In this document: positions 7,576 to 17,584 of the stretch, piece by piece
Layout of the letters: every line of letters starts with the position of its first letter
Numbering within the stretch: position 1 is the first letter of the stretch
Source: an uncultured Eubacteriales bacterium
GTDB taxonomy: Bacteria > Bacillota > Clostridia > Christensenellales > Aristaeellaceae
Assembly: GCA_902790495.1 (NCBI GenBank)
Contig: CADASK010000025.1
Span: 1-43,089 of the forward strand
Reading direction: 5' to 3'
Length of the DNA: 43,089 nt
Notes under the pieces: generated by a model
Database searches by the model: none
Told to the model about the DNA's origin: nothing
Seen by the model: only the letters and a program-made list of their open reading frames with translations
Position numbers and translations under genes: made by a program

Positions 7576-8499
7576 TCACTCCCACAGCCGCTCGGGATAG
7601 AGGCCGCTGTCCGTCATGCGGCGGATGGCGTCCACCACCATCGGGCGGTCGGCCTGGTAGGTCACGCCGTACCACTTGTCGGCGCTCTGCAGCACCTGCA
7701 CGCTGGCGCGGCCGGCCTCGATCTCGCGGCTGACCACGGTGGGCAGGTAGCACTCGGCCTTCTCGGGGTTTTTGGGCATCTCCTCCGCCAGGAAGACGGG
7801 GAAGGCCCGGCGCAGCACCTCCACGCAGGAGGGCGTGAAGCCGAAGAAATTCATGCTGACCAGGGTGTCCGGGGGCAGGAGATGGTAGGTCTCGCCGTCC
7901 TCGGTGTAGAGCGGGCCGTCGGAGGACTGCACGATGTGGGTGCGCTCCACGATGCCGGTGAGGTAACCATCGCCGTCCGCGCTGCACACGCCGCGGGCCA
8001 CATGGCCGTTGGCGGTGGTGGTGTTGCGCAGGTGGTAGCCCACCATCATCCAGCGGGCTTTCTCGTCGTCCTTCGCGCCCTTGAGGTACTCGTAGGCCGT
8101 GCAGAAGGCGGAGGGGCCGTAGTAGTCGTCGGCGTTGATGGCCGCGAAGGGCGCGTCCAGCAGCTCGGCGCAGCAGAGCACCGCGTGGGCCGTGCCCCAG
8201 GGCTTTTTGCGGCCCTCGGGCACGGTGTAGGGCGCGGGCAGCTTGTCCAGCTCCTGGAAGGCGTAGCGCACCTCCATGTGCCTGGCGACGGGATCGCCCA
8301 CCAGGCGCTTGAAGTCGGCCTCGATCTCATGCTTGATGAGAAACACGACGCGCTTGAAGCCCGCGCGCTTCGCGTCATAGATGGAGTAGTGCAGGATCAC
8401 CTCGCCGCTGGGGCCGATGGGATCCATCTGCTTGAGTCCGCCGTAGCGGCTGCCCATCCCGGCAGCCATGATGAGCAGAATCGGTTCAGAGGTTTGCAT
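7576..8499 (-). CDS. nucleotidyltransferase family protein (sugar-phosphate type)
   Basis: The 307-residue product has the N-terminal nucleotide-binding signature of NTP-sugar transferases, LIMAAGMGSRYGGLKQMDPIG, followed by an acidic metal motif in INADDYYG. It lacks the left-handed beta-helix found in bifunctional GlmU-type enzymes, so it is likely a single-domain nucleotidyltransferase. The exact sugar phosphate cannot be read from the sequence; a UTP- or dTTP-hexose-1-phosphate enzyme is possible. The start at 8499 (MQTSEP) begins the conserved domain and has AAGGA upstream. The frame stays open further upstream only because it overlaps leuS in antiphase. It lies 17 bases after leuS. Confidence 0.85.
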   Translation of the reverse strand: MQTSEPILLIMAAGMGSRYGGLKQMDPIGPSGEVILHYSIYDAKRAGFKRVVFLIKHEIEADFKRLVGDPVARHMEVRYAFQELDKLPAPYTVPEGRKKPWGTAHAVLCCAELLDAPFAAINADDYYGPSAFCTAYEYLKGAKDDEKARWMMVGYHLRNTTTANGHVARGVCSADGDGYLTGIVERTHIVQSSDGPLYTEDGETYHLLPPDTLVSMNFFGFTPSCVEVLRRAFPVFLAEEMPKNPEKAECYLPTVVSREIEAGRASVQVLQSADKWYGVTYQADRPMVVDAIRRMTDSGLYPERLWE

Positions 8500-8516
8500 G
8501 GATGATACGTCCTTCT

Positions 8517-10934
<2,418 letters not shown>

Positions 10935-11198
10935 GGGCTGTAACCTCCTTGTCAGATACGGGAAAAGTGCAAGAAAGCCGTCCCGTCCCTGCTGTGCAAA
11001 GACGAAACGGCTGTTTCGCGGTACCACTCTGCTTGCCGTCCTGCGAGCGGACAGCCTCTCAAGGCGCTGTATCGGGCGCGCCCGTCGGCCTCTCGGCCGA
11101 GTCGCTCCGGGGCGAGCGGCGTCCTCCCTCCGGCTGTGTCGCACCGACCCACAGCTCTCTTGCATCGGAGATGAAGACACGTTCCCCTTCAACGTGAC
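10935..11198 (-). promoter_or_regulatory. leucine T-box leader of leuS
   Basis: The minus strand carries the T-box core AGAGTGGTACCGCG (11030-11017) between a stem I-like region and a terminator. Stem I includes the AGAGAGC and GGTCGGTGCGA elements. A possible specifier loop has CTC, a leucine codon, at 11116-11114 between GGGG/CCCC and GTCTTC/GAGGAC helices (inference). A hairpin GCTGTCC/GGACGGC precedes the T-box. Uncharged tRNA-Leu should stabilise the antiterminator and let transcription enter leuS. Confidence 0.92.
10971..11011 (-). terminator. T-box attenuator terminator
   Basis: On the minus strand GCCGTTTCGTC (11011-11001) pairs with GACGGGACGGC (10987-10977) over 11 bp, with three G-U pairs, followed by TTTCTT. 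It overlaps the 3' flank of the T-box, so it competes with the antiterminator, as expected for transcription attenuation. Confidence 0.75.
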
Positions 11199-11204
11199 GG
11201 GCCT

Positions 11205-11233
11205 ATTATACCAAAGGAAGGAAGGGCGGTCAA
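11205..11233 (-). promoter_or_regulatory. leuS operon promoter
   Basis: On the minus strand, -35 TTGACC (11233-11228), a 17-bp spacer and a consensus -10 TATAAT (11210-11205). Transcription should start near 11198, at the 5' end of the T-box leader. This is the strongest promoter in the window. Confidence 0.88.
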
Positions 11234-11252
11234 TAGCAAGTTTTTGTCCCGC

Positions 11253-11281
11253 TTGCCAACGCGGGGCAAATCGTGTATGAT
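11253..11281 (+). promoter_or_regulatory. promoter for the exported protein at 11338
   Basis: -35 TTGCCA (11253-11258), a 17-bp spacer and -10 TATGAT (11276-11281). It is divergent from the leuS promoter, with the two -35 boxes only about 20 bp apart. Confidence 0.75.
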
Positions 11282-11337
11282 ACAGCCGAGAGTACGAACT
11301 GCTTTTCATCTTCATAGATTATCGGAGGTGTCTGATG

Positions 11338-12726
11338 ATGAAACGGGCGATCTGCCTCATGCTGTGCGCGGCGGTGCTGGTGCTGACGGCGGTGGGCTGG
11401 GCGAGCGCGGAGAACGCGGAGAGCGCGGAGAGCTCTGCGGCTGTCACCGCGCGGGACGCCGAGACCTTCACCCTGTACTGGGAGGGGGAGGCCATCGCGG
11501 ACGCGGTGGCGGCACTTCGGATGGACGGCAACGTGTTCCTGGTGACCTCGGCGGACGCGATCCCCGGGTCGGACGCGCTGATGAACGCCGGGCCGCTGAC
11601 CGTGGACGACCCGCGCCTGGGCCGCCTCGAGGGCATCTGGCGGGTGGATCTGACCCCGCTGGCCCTGCTGGCCTTCCAGACGGAGACCACCATCGCCGCG
11701 CTCAACGACTTCCCCTACGCCGGGGCGCCGGCTCTGTGCACGGGCACGGTGCGCGCCGGGGGCCAGAACGGCTTCAGCTCCCAGAGCGTGCGCCGCGTCT
11801 CATCCGTCACCCTGGACGGCGTGAACGGCTGGACCTTCTTCAGCGCGGAGGGCTTTCTGCCCGGCGCGGCGGTCATGGATGAGAGCGCGATGATCACGGG
11901 TCTGGTGCTCTCCGCCTGGGGCGAGAGCGCGGGCAAGTACTTCGCCGTGTCCGTGGAGAGCGTGATGGACGCCCTGGCCGAGAACGACCTGACCGAGGTG
12001 CCCCTGGAGGGCCTGCCGATGGATCAGAACGACAGCGGCATCGAGTTCACCTGGGAGGGCGGGCTGCTGACGGTGGATCTGAACGGGCTGGAGCTGACCG
12101 AGGAGCAGGCTGCCCAGCGGCTGCGCATCTACGTCAACGCCTACCCGAACCAGTACCAGCAGTGGCGCGACTTCGAGCCGGGGGAGAACCGCGTGATGAC
12201 CCTGCCCATGCCGCCGGAGAGCGCGCTGGCCGTGTTCGTGTGCCAGGGCGAGGGCGACGACGAGGCCACCCTGACCGTGCAGACCTACCGGACGCCGGGC
12301 GCGACCTTCATGGATCGCTACGGCTATCAGGAGATGGAGAGCTACCTGGGCGAGGCCCCGGCGGATGCGCCGCTGGCGGACGAGGAGGCGGCCCTGCCGG
12401 CGGAGAGCGAGGGGCTGACCGTGGAGCGGCTCTTCGGCGGGGAGACGCACTTCTATTACCAGATGATTTCCGCCTATGATGTGGAGCAGGAGACCCGCGA
12501 AGGGCTGCTGATGACCCTGACCGCGCCGGACGGGCAGTTCGTCTGCCAGCTGGGGACGTTTGTGTACATGCCGGAGATTGAGGCGCGGGATGTGTGGCAT
12601 TTTGATCTGACCGAGCCGCTGGCCACGCTGGCGGAGTATGCGGGCAAGAAGCCCGGCGTGTATACGCTGGCCTATTATCTGGATGGCTCGCTGGGCGGAC
12701 AGATTGAGATTGAAGTAGAAGAGTGA
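11338..12726 (+). CDS. exported protein of unknown function, possible degenerate trypsin-like domain
   Basis: The 462-residue product starts with a clear signal peptide ending near WASA. The segment to about residue 215 has the rhythm of a trypsin-like (Deg-type) fold: FLVTSADAI near the position of the catalytic His strand, then GLVLSAWGESAGKYFAVSVESVMDAL, which resembles the last strands of such proteases. The nucleophile loop GNSGG is not there (PGAAVMDES), so if the fold is right it is inactive. The C-terminal 230 residues are acidic with no recognised domain. GGAGGTG (11324-11330) fits the ATG at 11338 (spacing 7) better than the ATG at 11335 (spacing 4). Family assignment is inference; export is well supported. 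Confidence 0.8.
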   Translation: MKRAICLMLCAAVLVLTAVGWASAENAESAESSAAVTARDAETFTLYWEGEAIADAVAALRMDGNVFLVTSADAIPGSDALMNAGPLTVDDPRLGRLEGIWRVDLTPLALLAFQTETTIAALNDFPYAGAPALCTGTVRAGGQNGFSSQSVRRVSSVTLDGVNGWTFFSAEGFLPGAAVMDESAMITGLVLSAWGESAGKYFAVSVESVMDALAENDLTEVPLEGLPMDQNDSGIEFTWEGGLLTVDLNGLELTEEQAAQRLRIYVNAYPNQYQQWRDFEPGENRVMTLPMPPESALAVFVCQGEGDDEATLTVQTYRTPGATFMDRYGYQEMESYLGEAPADAPLADEEAALPAESEGLTVERLFGGETHFYYQMISAYDVEQETREGLLMTLTAPDGQFVCQLGTFVYMPEIEARDVWHFDLTEPLATLAEYAGKKPGVYTLAYYLDGSLGGQIEIEVEE

Positions 12727-12753
12727 TTTAAATATTCTAATTATCGGAGAAAG

Positions 12754-12850
12754 GCGAAGGTTTCCAAAGGGCTCGGAGCGCCCGGAAAACGCCATGTTAT
12801 GGCGTTTTCAGCGGAGAGCGGGCGGCAGCCCCGGACCGATCGCAAAGCCC
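12754..12850 (+). repeat. type A repeat, copy 4 (long form, 3'-truncated)
   Basis: It has the 5' flank GCGAAGGTTTCCAAAGGGC and the 67-bp insert with AAAACGCCAT/ATGGCGTTTT, but stops after GATCGCAAAGCCC, so stem 2 is missing. It ends 28 bases before the GH31 start codon. Confidence 0.85.
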
Positions 12851-12878
12851 TACAGCAGACCAGAAAGGAGACGCATCC

Positions 12879-14909
12879 ATGCAGTTCATCCAGGAAGGCC
12901 AGGCCTTGCTCTGCCGCCGGCAGGGCGAAACCCTGCGCATCGAGCCGTGGGGCCGCGACGCCCTGCGCGTGCGCGCCACCATGTACCCCGAGCTGACCGG
13001 CCACGACTGGGCGCTGACCGAGGCCCCCGAAGCGCCCGAGGCATCGGCCTTCGCCATCACCCTCGGCGAGGAACAGGAGCGCGAGGGCGACGGCCTGATG
13101 TACAGCTATCCCACCGCCACGGTGCGCAACGGCCGTGTCAGCGTCACGGTGAACCACGTGGGCGTGATGACCTTCTACCGCGACGGGAAGAAGATCCTGC
13201 GCGAGTATTACCGCTTCTACTGGGGCACCATCAGCAAGGAGAGCCGCTGCCTCAAGACCGTCAGCCGCGAGTGGATGCCCTACGTGGGCGGCGACTACCG
13301 GCTGACCGTGCGCTTTGAGTCCAACGACGGGGAGAAGCTCTTCGGCATGGGCCAGTACCAGCAGCCTTACATGGATCTGAAGGGCTGCGTGCTGGAGCTG
13401 GCGCAGAAGAACAGCCAGATCACCGTGCCCTTCCTGGTGTCCAGCCTGGGCTACGGCCTGCTGTGGAACAACCCCGCCGTGGGCAAGGTCTCCTTCGGCA
13501 AGAACCTGACCGAGTGGGAGGCCGGCTGCTGCCGGGACATGGACTACTGGATCACCGCGGCGGACGACCCGAAGGGTCTGCTGGCCAACTACACGGCGGT
13601 CACCGGCCGCGCGCCGATGATGCCCGAGAGCGCCATGGGCTTCTGGCAGTGCAAGCTGCGCTACCGCACCCAGGACGAGGTGCTGTCCGTCGCGCGCAGG
13701 TACCGCGATCTGGGCATTCAGCTGGGCGTGATCGTCATCGACTTCTTCCACTGGACGGTGCAGGGCGACTGGAAGTTCGACCCGAAATACTGGCCCGACC
13801 CCAAGGCCATGATCGACGAGCTGCACGCCATGGGCATCAAGGTGGCGGTGTCGGTGTGGCCCTCGGTGGACCGGCGCAGCGAGAACTTCTCGGAGATGGT
13901 GGAGCGCGGCCTGCTGATGCGCACCGAGCGCGGCGCGATGCAGACCTACGACTACCAGGGCGACTGCGTGCAGATCGACCCGATGAACCCCGAGACCCGG
14001 GACTACATCTGGCGCAAGTGCAAGGAGCACTACTACGACCTGGGCATCGACTATTTCTGGCTGGACAACTCCGAGCCGGACCTGACGAAGTACGATTTTG
14101 ACAACTTCCGCTACTGCATCGGCCCGGCGCTGATGTGCAGCTGCATCTATCCCCAGGAGTACAGCCGCGCCTTCTATGAGCCGCTGAAGGCCCTGGGCGC
14201 GGAGCCGGTCAACCTGCTGCGTGCGGGCTGGGCGGGCAGCCAGCGCTACGCCAACGTGCTGTGGAGCGGCGACGTGCCCAGCACCTGGGAGAGCCTGCGG
14301 GATCAGGTGCAGGCGGGATTGAACATCGGCCTGGCCGGCATCCCCTGGTGGAACACGGACATCGGCGGCTTCATGGGCGGCAACGTGAACGACCCGGACT
14401 TCCGCGAGCTGCTGATCCGCTGGTACGAGTGGGCGGTCTTCGAGCCGGTGATGCGCCTGCACGGCGACCGCGAACCCTTCACGATCCCGGCCCTGGAGGA
14501 GGGCGAGCGGGGCGGCGGCTTCATGCGCACCGGCCAGGACAACGAGATGTGGTCCTTTGGCGAGGAGAACTTCGCCATCATGCGCAAGCACTACGAGCTG
14601 CGCCGCTCGCTGCTGCCCTACCTGAAGCAGATCTTCCGCGAGGCCCACGAGAACGGCTCGCCGCTGATGCGCGCGATGTTCTACGAGTTCCCGGAGGACG
14701 CGCGCTGCTGGGAGCTGAGCGACCAGTACATGTTCGGCCCGGACTATCTCGTCGCGCCGGTGATGACACCCCAGACCTTCTCCCGCGAGGTCTACCTGCC
14801 CGCGGGCGCGTGGGAGGACATCCGCACCGGCGAGACCCTCGAGGGCGGCCGGACGGTGACGGCGGACGCGCCCATCGACAGCATCCCGGTGTTCCGCCGC
14901 GTGCGGTGA
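12879..14909 (+). CDS. glycoside hydrolase family 31 (alpha-glucosidase/alpha-xylosidase type)
   Basis: A retaining alpha-glycosidase of 676 residues, close to the size of the YicI branch. The N-terminal beta domain carries FGMGQYQQPYMDLKG. The barrel has the nucleophile Asp 396 in WLDNSEPD and the probable acid/base Asp 465 in WSGDVPSTWESL. The substrate-binding segment NTDIGGF and the late HGDREP segment are also present. There is no signal peptide, so it acts on oligosaccharides inside the cell. Substrate (xylose- or glucose-capped) cannot be fixed by eye. AAGGAG lies eight bases ahead of the ATG. No sugar transporter is adjacent, and it appears to be a single gene whose leader contains a type A repeat. 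Confidence 0.93.
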   Translation: MQFIQEGQALLCRRQGETLRIEPWGRDALRVRATMYPELTGHDWALTEAPEAPEASAFAITLGEEQEREGDGLMYSYPTATVRNGRVSVTVNHVGVMTFYRDGKKILREYYRFYWGTISKESRCLKTVSREWMPYVGGDYRLTVRFESNDGEKLFGMGQYQQPYMDLKGCVLELAQKNSQITVPFLVSSLGYGLLWNNPAVGKVSFGKNLTEWEAGCCRDMDYWITAADDPKGLLANYTAVTGRAPMMPESAMGFWQCKLRYRTQDEVLSVARRYRDLGIQLGVIVIDFFHWTVQGDWKFDPKYWPDPKAMIDELHAMGIKVAVSVWPSVDRRSENFSEMVERGLLMRTERGAMQTYDYQGDCVQIDPMNPETRDYIWRKCKEHYYDLGIDYFWLDNSEPDLTKYDFDNFRYCIGPALMCSCIYPQEYSRAFYEPLKALGAEPVNLLRAGWAGSQRYANVLWSGDVPSTWESLRDQVQAGLNIGLAGIPWWNTDIGGFMGGNVNDPDFRELLIRWYEWAVFEPVMRLHGDREPFTIPALEEGERGGGFMRTGQDNEMWSFGEENFAIMRKHYELRRSLLPYLKQIFREAHENGSPLMRAMFYEFPEDARCWELSDQYMFGPDYLVAPVMTPQTFSREVYLPAGAWEDIRTGETLEGGRTVTADAPIDSIPVFRRVR

Positions 14910-14957
14910 ACGGTCGGCTTATAGATGCAGCCTATAGCTCATCATACAATTCAAGTA

Positions 14958-14987
14958 TTGGACAAATGCGCCAAACTGCGGTAAGCT
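14958..14987 (+). promoter_or_regulatory. candidate promoter of the MetQ-like gene
   Basis: TTGGAC (14958-14963), an 18-bp spacer and TAAGCT (14982-14987). The box is preceded by CTGCGG, like the TTGCGG before the -10 boxes at 16040 and 29765. Neither an S-box nor a T-box is visible in the short leader. Confidence 0.45.
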
Positions 14988-15042
14988 GGCATCGTTCTCC
15001 CGGAGGGGTGAACAAATTGAAAAGAAGAAGGAGATTCCCCTT

Positions 15043-15894
15043 ATGAAGAAGCTGCTTGCCATCGCCCTGACCGCCCTGCTGGTTCTGTCCCTGGCCGCGA
15101 CCGGCCTGGCCGACACCGTGACCATCGCCGTGCCCAACGACGCGACCAACGAGGGCCGCGCCCTGCTGCTGCTGCAGTCCGCCGGCGTGCTGACCCTGAA
15201 GGAGGACGCGGGCATCACCGCCCAGAAGAACGACGTGGCCGAGTTCAAGACCGCCGAGATCGACTTCAACGAGGTCGAGGCCGCCATGGTCGCCAACGTG
15301 CTGCCGGACGTGGACTACGCGATCATCAACAACAACTACGCCCTGGACTTCGGCCTGAATCCCGTGAAGGATTCCCTGCTGATCGAGGACGCGGATTCCC
15401 CCTACGTCAACGTAGTCTGCGTGAAGGAGGGCAACGAGACCAGCGATCTGGCCAAGGCCCTGGCCGCGGCCGTGCTGAGCCAGAAGGTGGCGGACTACAT
15501 CAACGCGACCTATGACGGCGCCGCCATCTCCACCGTGGCCGAGCCCACCGACGGCTTCGACGCCACCGTGGACTACGCCGCTCTGGCCGGCCAGACCATC
15601 TCCATCGCCTGCTCGCCCACGCCCCACGCCCAGATCCTGAAGGTGGCGGCCGAGATCCTGGCGGAGAAGGACATCAAGCTGGACATCATCGAGTTCACCG
15701 ACTACGTGCAGCCCAACAGCGTGGTGGAGGCCGGCGACGTGTTCGCCAACTACTTCGCCCATCAGCCATATCAGGACAACTTCAACGCCGAGAACGGCAC
15801 CCACCTGGTGACCATCGCCGGCGTGCACGTGGAGCCCATGGCCCTCTACGGCGGCAAGCAGGCCGACCTGACCGCCCTGGGAATCGCGAAGTAA
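15043..15894 (+). CDS. MetQ/NlpA-family substrate-binding protein, circularly permuted
   Basis: MetQ proteins capture methionine for the MetNI importer. This 283-residue protein has all family motifs but in swapped order. After a signal peptide (to about residue 23) it starts with what is normally the second half: AVPNDATNEGRALLLL, AIINNNYAL, SPYVNVV, SQKVADYI. From residue 184 comes what is normally the mature N-terminus: ISIACSPTPHAQIL, FTDYVQPN, ANYFAHQPYQDNF, VHVEPMALYG. Ligand-site residues expected in MetQ (Arg 39, Asn 96-98, Asn 123, His 240) are present. The lipobox Cys is missing (LAATGLA), so it is probably secreted rather than lipid-anchored. No MetN or MetI is nearby. A good AAGGAG site supports the start and a terminator follows. 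Ligand is inferred. Confidence 0.9.
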   Translation: MKKLLAIALTALLVLSLAATGLADTVTIAVPNDATNEGRALLLLQSAGVLTLKEDAGITAQKNDVAEFKTAEIDFNEVEAAMVANVLPDVDYAIINNNYALDFGLNPVKDSLLIEDADSPYVNVVCVKEGNETSDLAKALAAAVLSQKVADYINATYDGAAISTVAEPTDGFDATVDYAALAGQTISIACSPTPHAQILKVAAEILAEKDIKLDIIEFTDYVQPNSVVEAGDVFANYFAHQPYQDNFNAENGTHLVTIAGVHVEPMALYGGKQADLTALGIAK

Positions 15895-15920
15895 TCCGCA
15901 AAGCTCAAAGGAACCCATGC

Positions 15921-15951
15921 CCGACCCGGAACACTCCGGGCCGGGTTTTCT
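15921..15951 (+). terminator. intrinsic terminator after the MetQ-like gene
   Basis: GACCCGG (15923-15929) pairs with CCGGGTT (15941-15947), with an inner CCGG/CCGG, then TTTTC. It lies about 30 bases after the stop codon. Confidence 0.8.
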
Positions 15952-16016
15952 GATGGAAAAATCGCAAGAAACAACACAATTGCGAAATAAAAATGCAAGG
16001 ATTCTGTGTTTTCTTC

Positions 16017-16045
16017 TTTACGATTTGGCGATTTTGCGGTAGAAT
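16017..16045 (+). promoter_or_regulatory. candidate promoter for the gene at 16343
   Basis: TTTACG (16017-16022), a 17-bp spacer and TAGAAT (16040-16045), preceded by TTGCGG. The 300-nt leader that follows would include type A copy 5 and type B copy 2. Apart from these elements and the terminator at 15921, the gap 15895-16342 shows nothing. Confidence 0.5.
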
Positions 16046-16104
16046 ACACAAGGGGTAATCTGCCCCATTGCATGCGAACCAATGAAGCTCAATGAAAACG
16101 CGAC

Positions 16105-16229
16105 GCGAAGGTTTCCAAAGGGCTCGGAGCGCCCGGAAAACGCCATGTTATGGCGTTTTCAGCGGAGAGCGGGCGGCAGCCCCGGACCGACCGCAAAGCC
16201 CCCTGCCCGCGCCCGCAGGCGCGGAATTT
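16105..16229 (+). repeat. type A repeat, copy 5 (long form)
   Basis: Full long form: flank GCGAAGGTTT, the 67-bp insert with AAAACGCCAT/ATGGCGTTTT, loop GACCGCAAA and stem 2 CCGCGCC/GGCGCGG. It is nearly identical to copies 2 and 4 over the insert. Confidence 0.87.
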
Positions 16230-16246
16230 CCCTGCCGCCCGCCAAG

Positions 16247-16302
16247 GCCAACCCCTCAGTCATCGCTGGCGCGATGACAGCTCCCCTCATAGGGGAGCCA
16301 AG
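16247..16302 (+). repeat. type B intergenic repeat, copy 2
   Basis: Near-identical to 5259-5314, with one extra base in the first loop. In both places a type B element is directly next to a long-form type A element. Confidence 0.8.
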
Positions 16303-16342
16303 TTCTGACGCCGGCAAGACCATGCCATAAAGGAGCCTGTTT

Positions 16343-17428
16343 ATGCGTAAAACCATGATCACCCTGCTCACCGCAGCCCTGCTGCTTCTCCCTCTCACCG
16401 CCCTCGCCGCCGACAGCGGCGCGGACCCCCTCCTCCTCAGCGAGGTGGACGCCTGGGCGGCGCACCTGATGGAGCTGGCGCGGGCGGAGGCCCCGCTCAA
16501 CGATCCCCACGACAGCGAGGCCCTGGGCGAGGACGGCTATGCCTATGTCTACGACTTCGGCACGCTGTACATGGACAGCCCCGACCTGACCGATGACACC
16601 GTGCTGCGGGCCGCTGTGCTGCTGACCGACGAGGAGGCCGGCCCCCGGGGCATCCGCCTGAACGACACCTCGGCCGCGGTGCTCAACGCCTTCTACAGCG
16701 AGAACCCGGCCCTCATCGGCAGCAGCGACCAGGCGGTGCTCTACGTCAGCGACGGCCTGCCCGGCGCGAGCCGCTGGGGCAACGTGCTGCGCGACGGCCA
16801 GCGGCTGGAGGCCATCCAGTACGCGGTGCACGAGCCCATCGGCGAGACGGGCCTGTACTCCGATGCGGGCCTGGTGTTCACGATCCAGGCCGACGGGGTC
16901 GCGGCCATCCGCGCCTACGGCCTGAACCAGTTCATCGAGGCCGACCGCGTGGAGGCCACCCTGCGCCTGATGGAGCAGGCGGCCCTGGAGAACAGCTACA
17001 GCGCGGTGCCCGTGAGCGACGCGGGGGATCTGCCCGCATTCGGGGAGGATGACCTGGTCTTCTCCGGCATCAACTTCCTGCACGCCACCCCCGAGGACGC
17101 CGCGGCGGCCTACGGTCAGCCCGTGGAGGACGATTGGATGGACGACGATGGCCGGGGCTGGCTGCGCACCATGGATTTCGGCGGCTGCGAGCTGACCTTC
17201 CGCTATGACAGCGCGAAGCAGCATCCGCAGCTGACCATGCTGACCGTGGGCACGGACAGCTACGAGGCCCCCCGCGGCGTCCGGCTGGGCGACAGCTTCG
17301 CCTCGGTGCTGCGGCGCTTCCGCTTCGAGGTCAGCCCGAACGTGGGCCTGGAGCCTGTGGCGCTCTACGGGGTCAGCGCGTGGTGCTCTCCATCGCCTTC
17401 ACCCGCATGGAGGCCAGTGAGATTGTGA
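16343..17428 (+). CDS. exported protein of unknown function, probable frameshift near the C-terminus
   Basis: The open frame gives 361 residues with a signal peptide ending at ALAA and no recognised domain. The mature part is acidic. Segments such as GIRLNDTSAAVLNAFYSENP and GVRLGDSFASVLRRF look like two copies of a short beta-alpha unit that occurs in other Clostridial exported proteins. The last 20 or so residues change to a Ser/Pro/Trp-rich stretch. Removing one G from the GGGG run at 17369-17372 lets the frame continue as GQRVVLSIAFTRMEASEIV and stop at 17443-17445, a far better match to a beta-rich end. This is either an assembly error or a real lesion. The AAAGGAG site supports the start. 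Confidence 0.78.
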   Translation: MRKTMITLLTAALLLLPLTALAADSGADPLLLSEVDAWAAHLMELARAEAPLNDPHDSEALGEDGYAYVYDFGTLYMDSPDLTDDTVLRAAVLLTDEEAGPRGIRLNDTSAAVLNAFYSENPALIGSSDQAVLYVSDGLPGASRWGNVLRDGQRLEAIQYAVHEPIGETGLYSDAGLVFTIQADGVAAIRAYGLNQFIEADRVEATLRLMEQAALENSYSAVPVSDAGDLPAFGEDDLVFSGINFLHATPEDAAAAYGQPVEDDWMDDDGRGWLRTMDFGGCELTFRYDSAKQHPQLTMLTVGTDSYEAPRGVRLGDSFASVLRRFRFEVSPNVGLEPVALYGVSAWCSPSPSPAWRPVRL

Positions 17429-17476
17429 TCTATCGGGCGGAATGATAGGATATTGTTCAAGTCAAAGGATGTGGCC

Positions 17477-17542
17477 CGAAGAGTCCAGAGGCGATCGGAA
17501 AGCCTCTGGTCGCCGCCCGCAGGCGGCGAAATCCTCCTGCAG
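17477..17542 (+). repeat. type A repeat, copy 6
   Basis: Stem 1 is CCAGAGGC/GCCTCTGG around GATCGGAAA and stem 2 is TCGCCGCC/GGCGGCGA around CGCA. Stem 1 differs from copy 1 by matching changes on both sides. It lies 40 bases before the TPR gene. Confidence 0.85.
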
Positions 17543-17584
17543 ACGAAAAGAACATTGGCCTGATTCTTCTCCTAAGGAGTATCT

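Noticed and set aside
10935-11315. N-terminal extension of LeuRS to 11315
   Set aside because: The extension is the T-box leader with its own terminator. The AAGGAGGT site and the conserved start fix the ATG at 10934.
14910-15042. SAM (S-box) riboswitch before the MetQ-like gene
   Set aside because: The leader after the candidate promoter is only about 50 nt and shows none of the conserved S-box elements.
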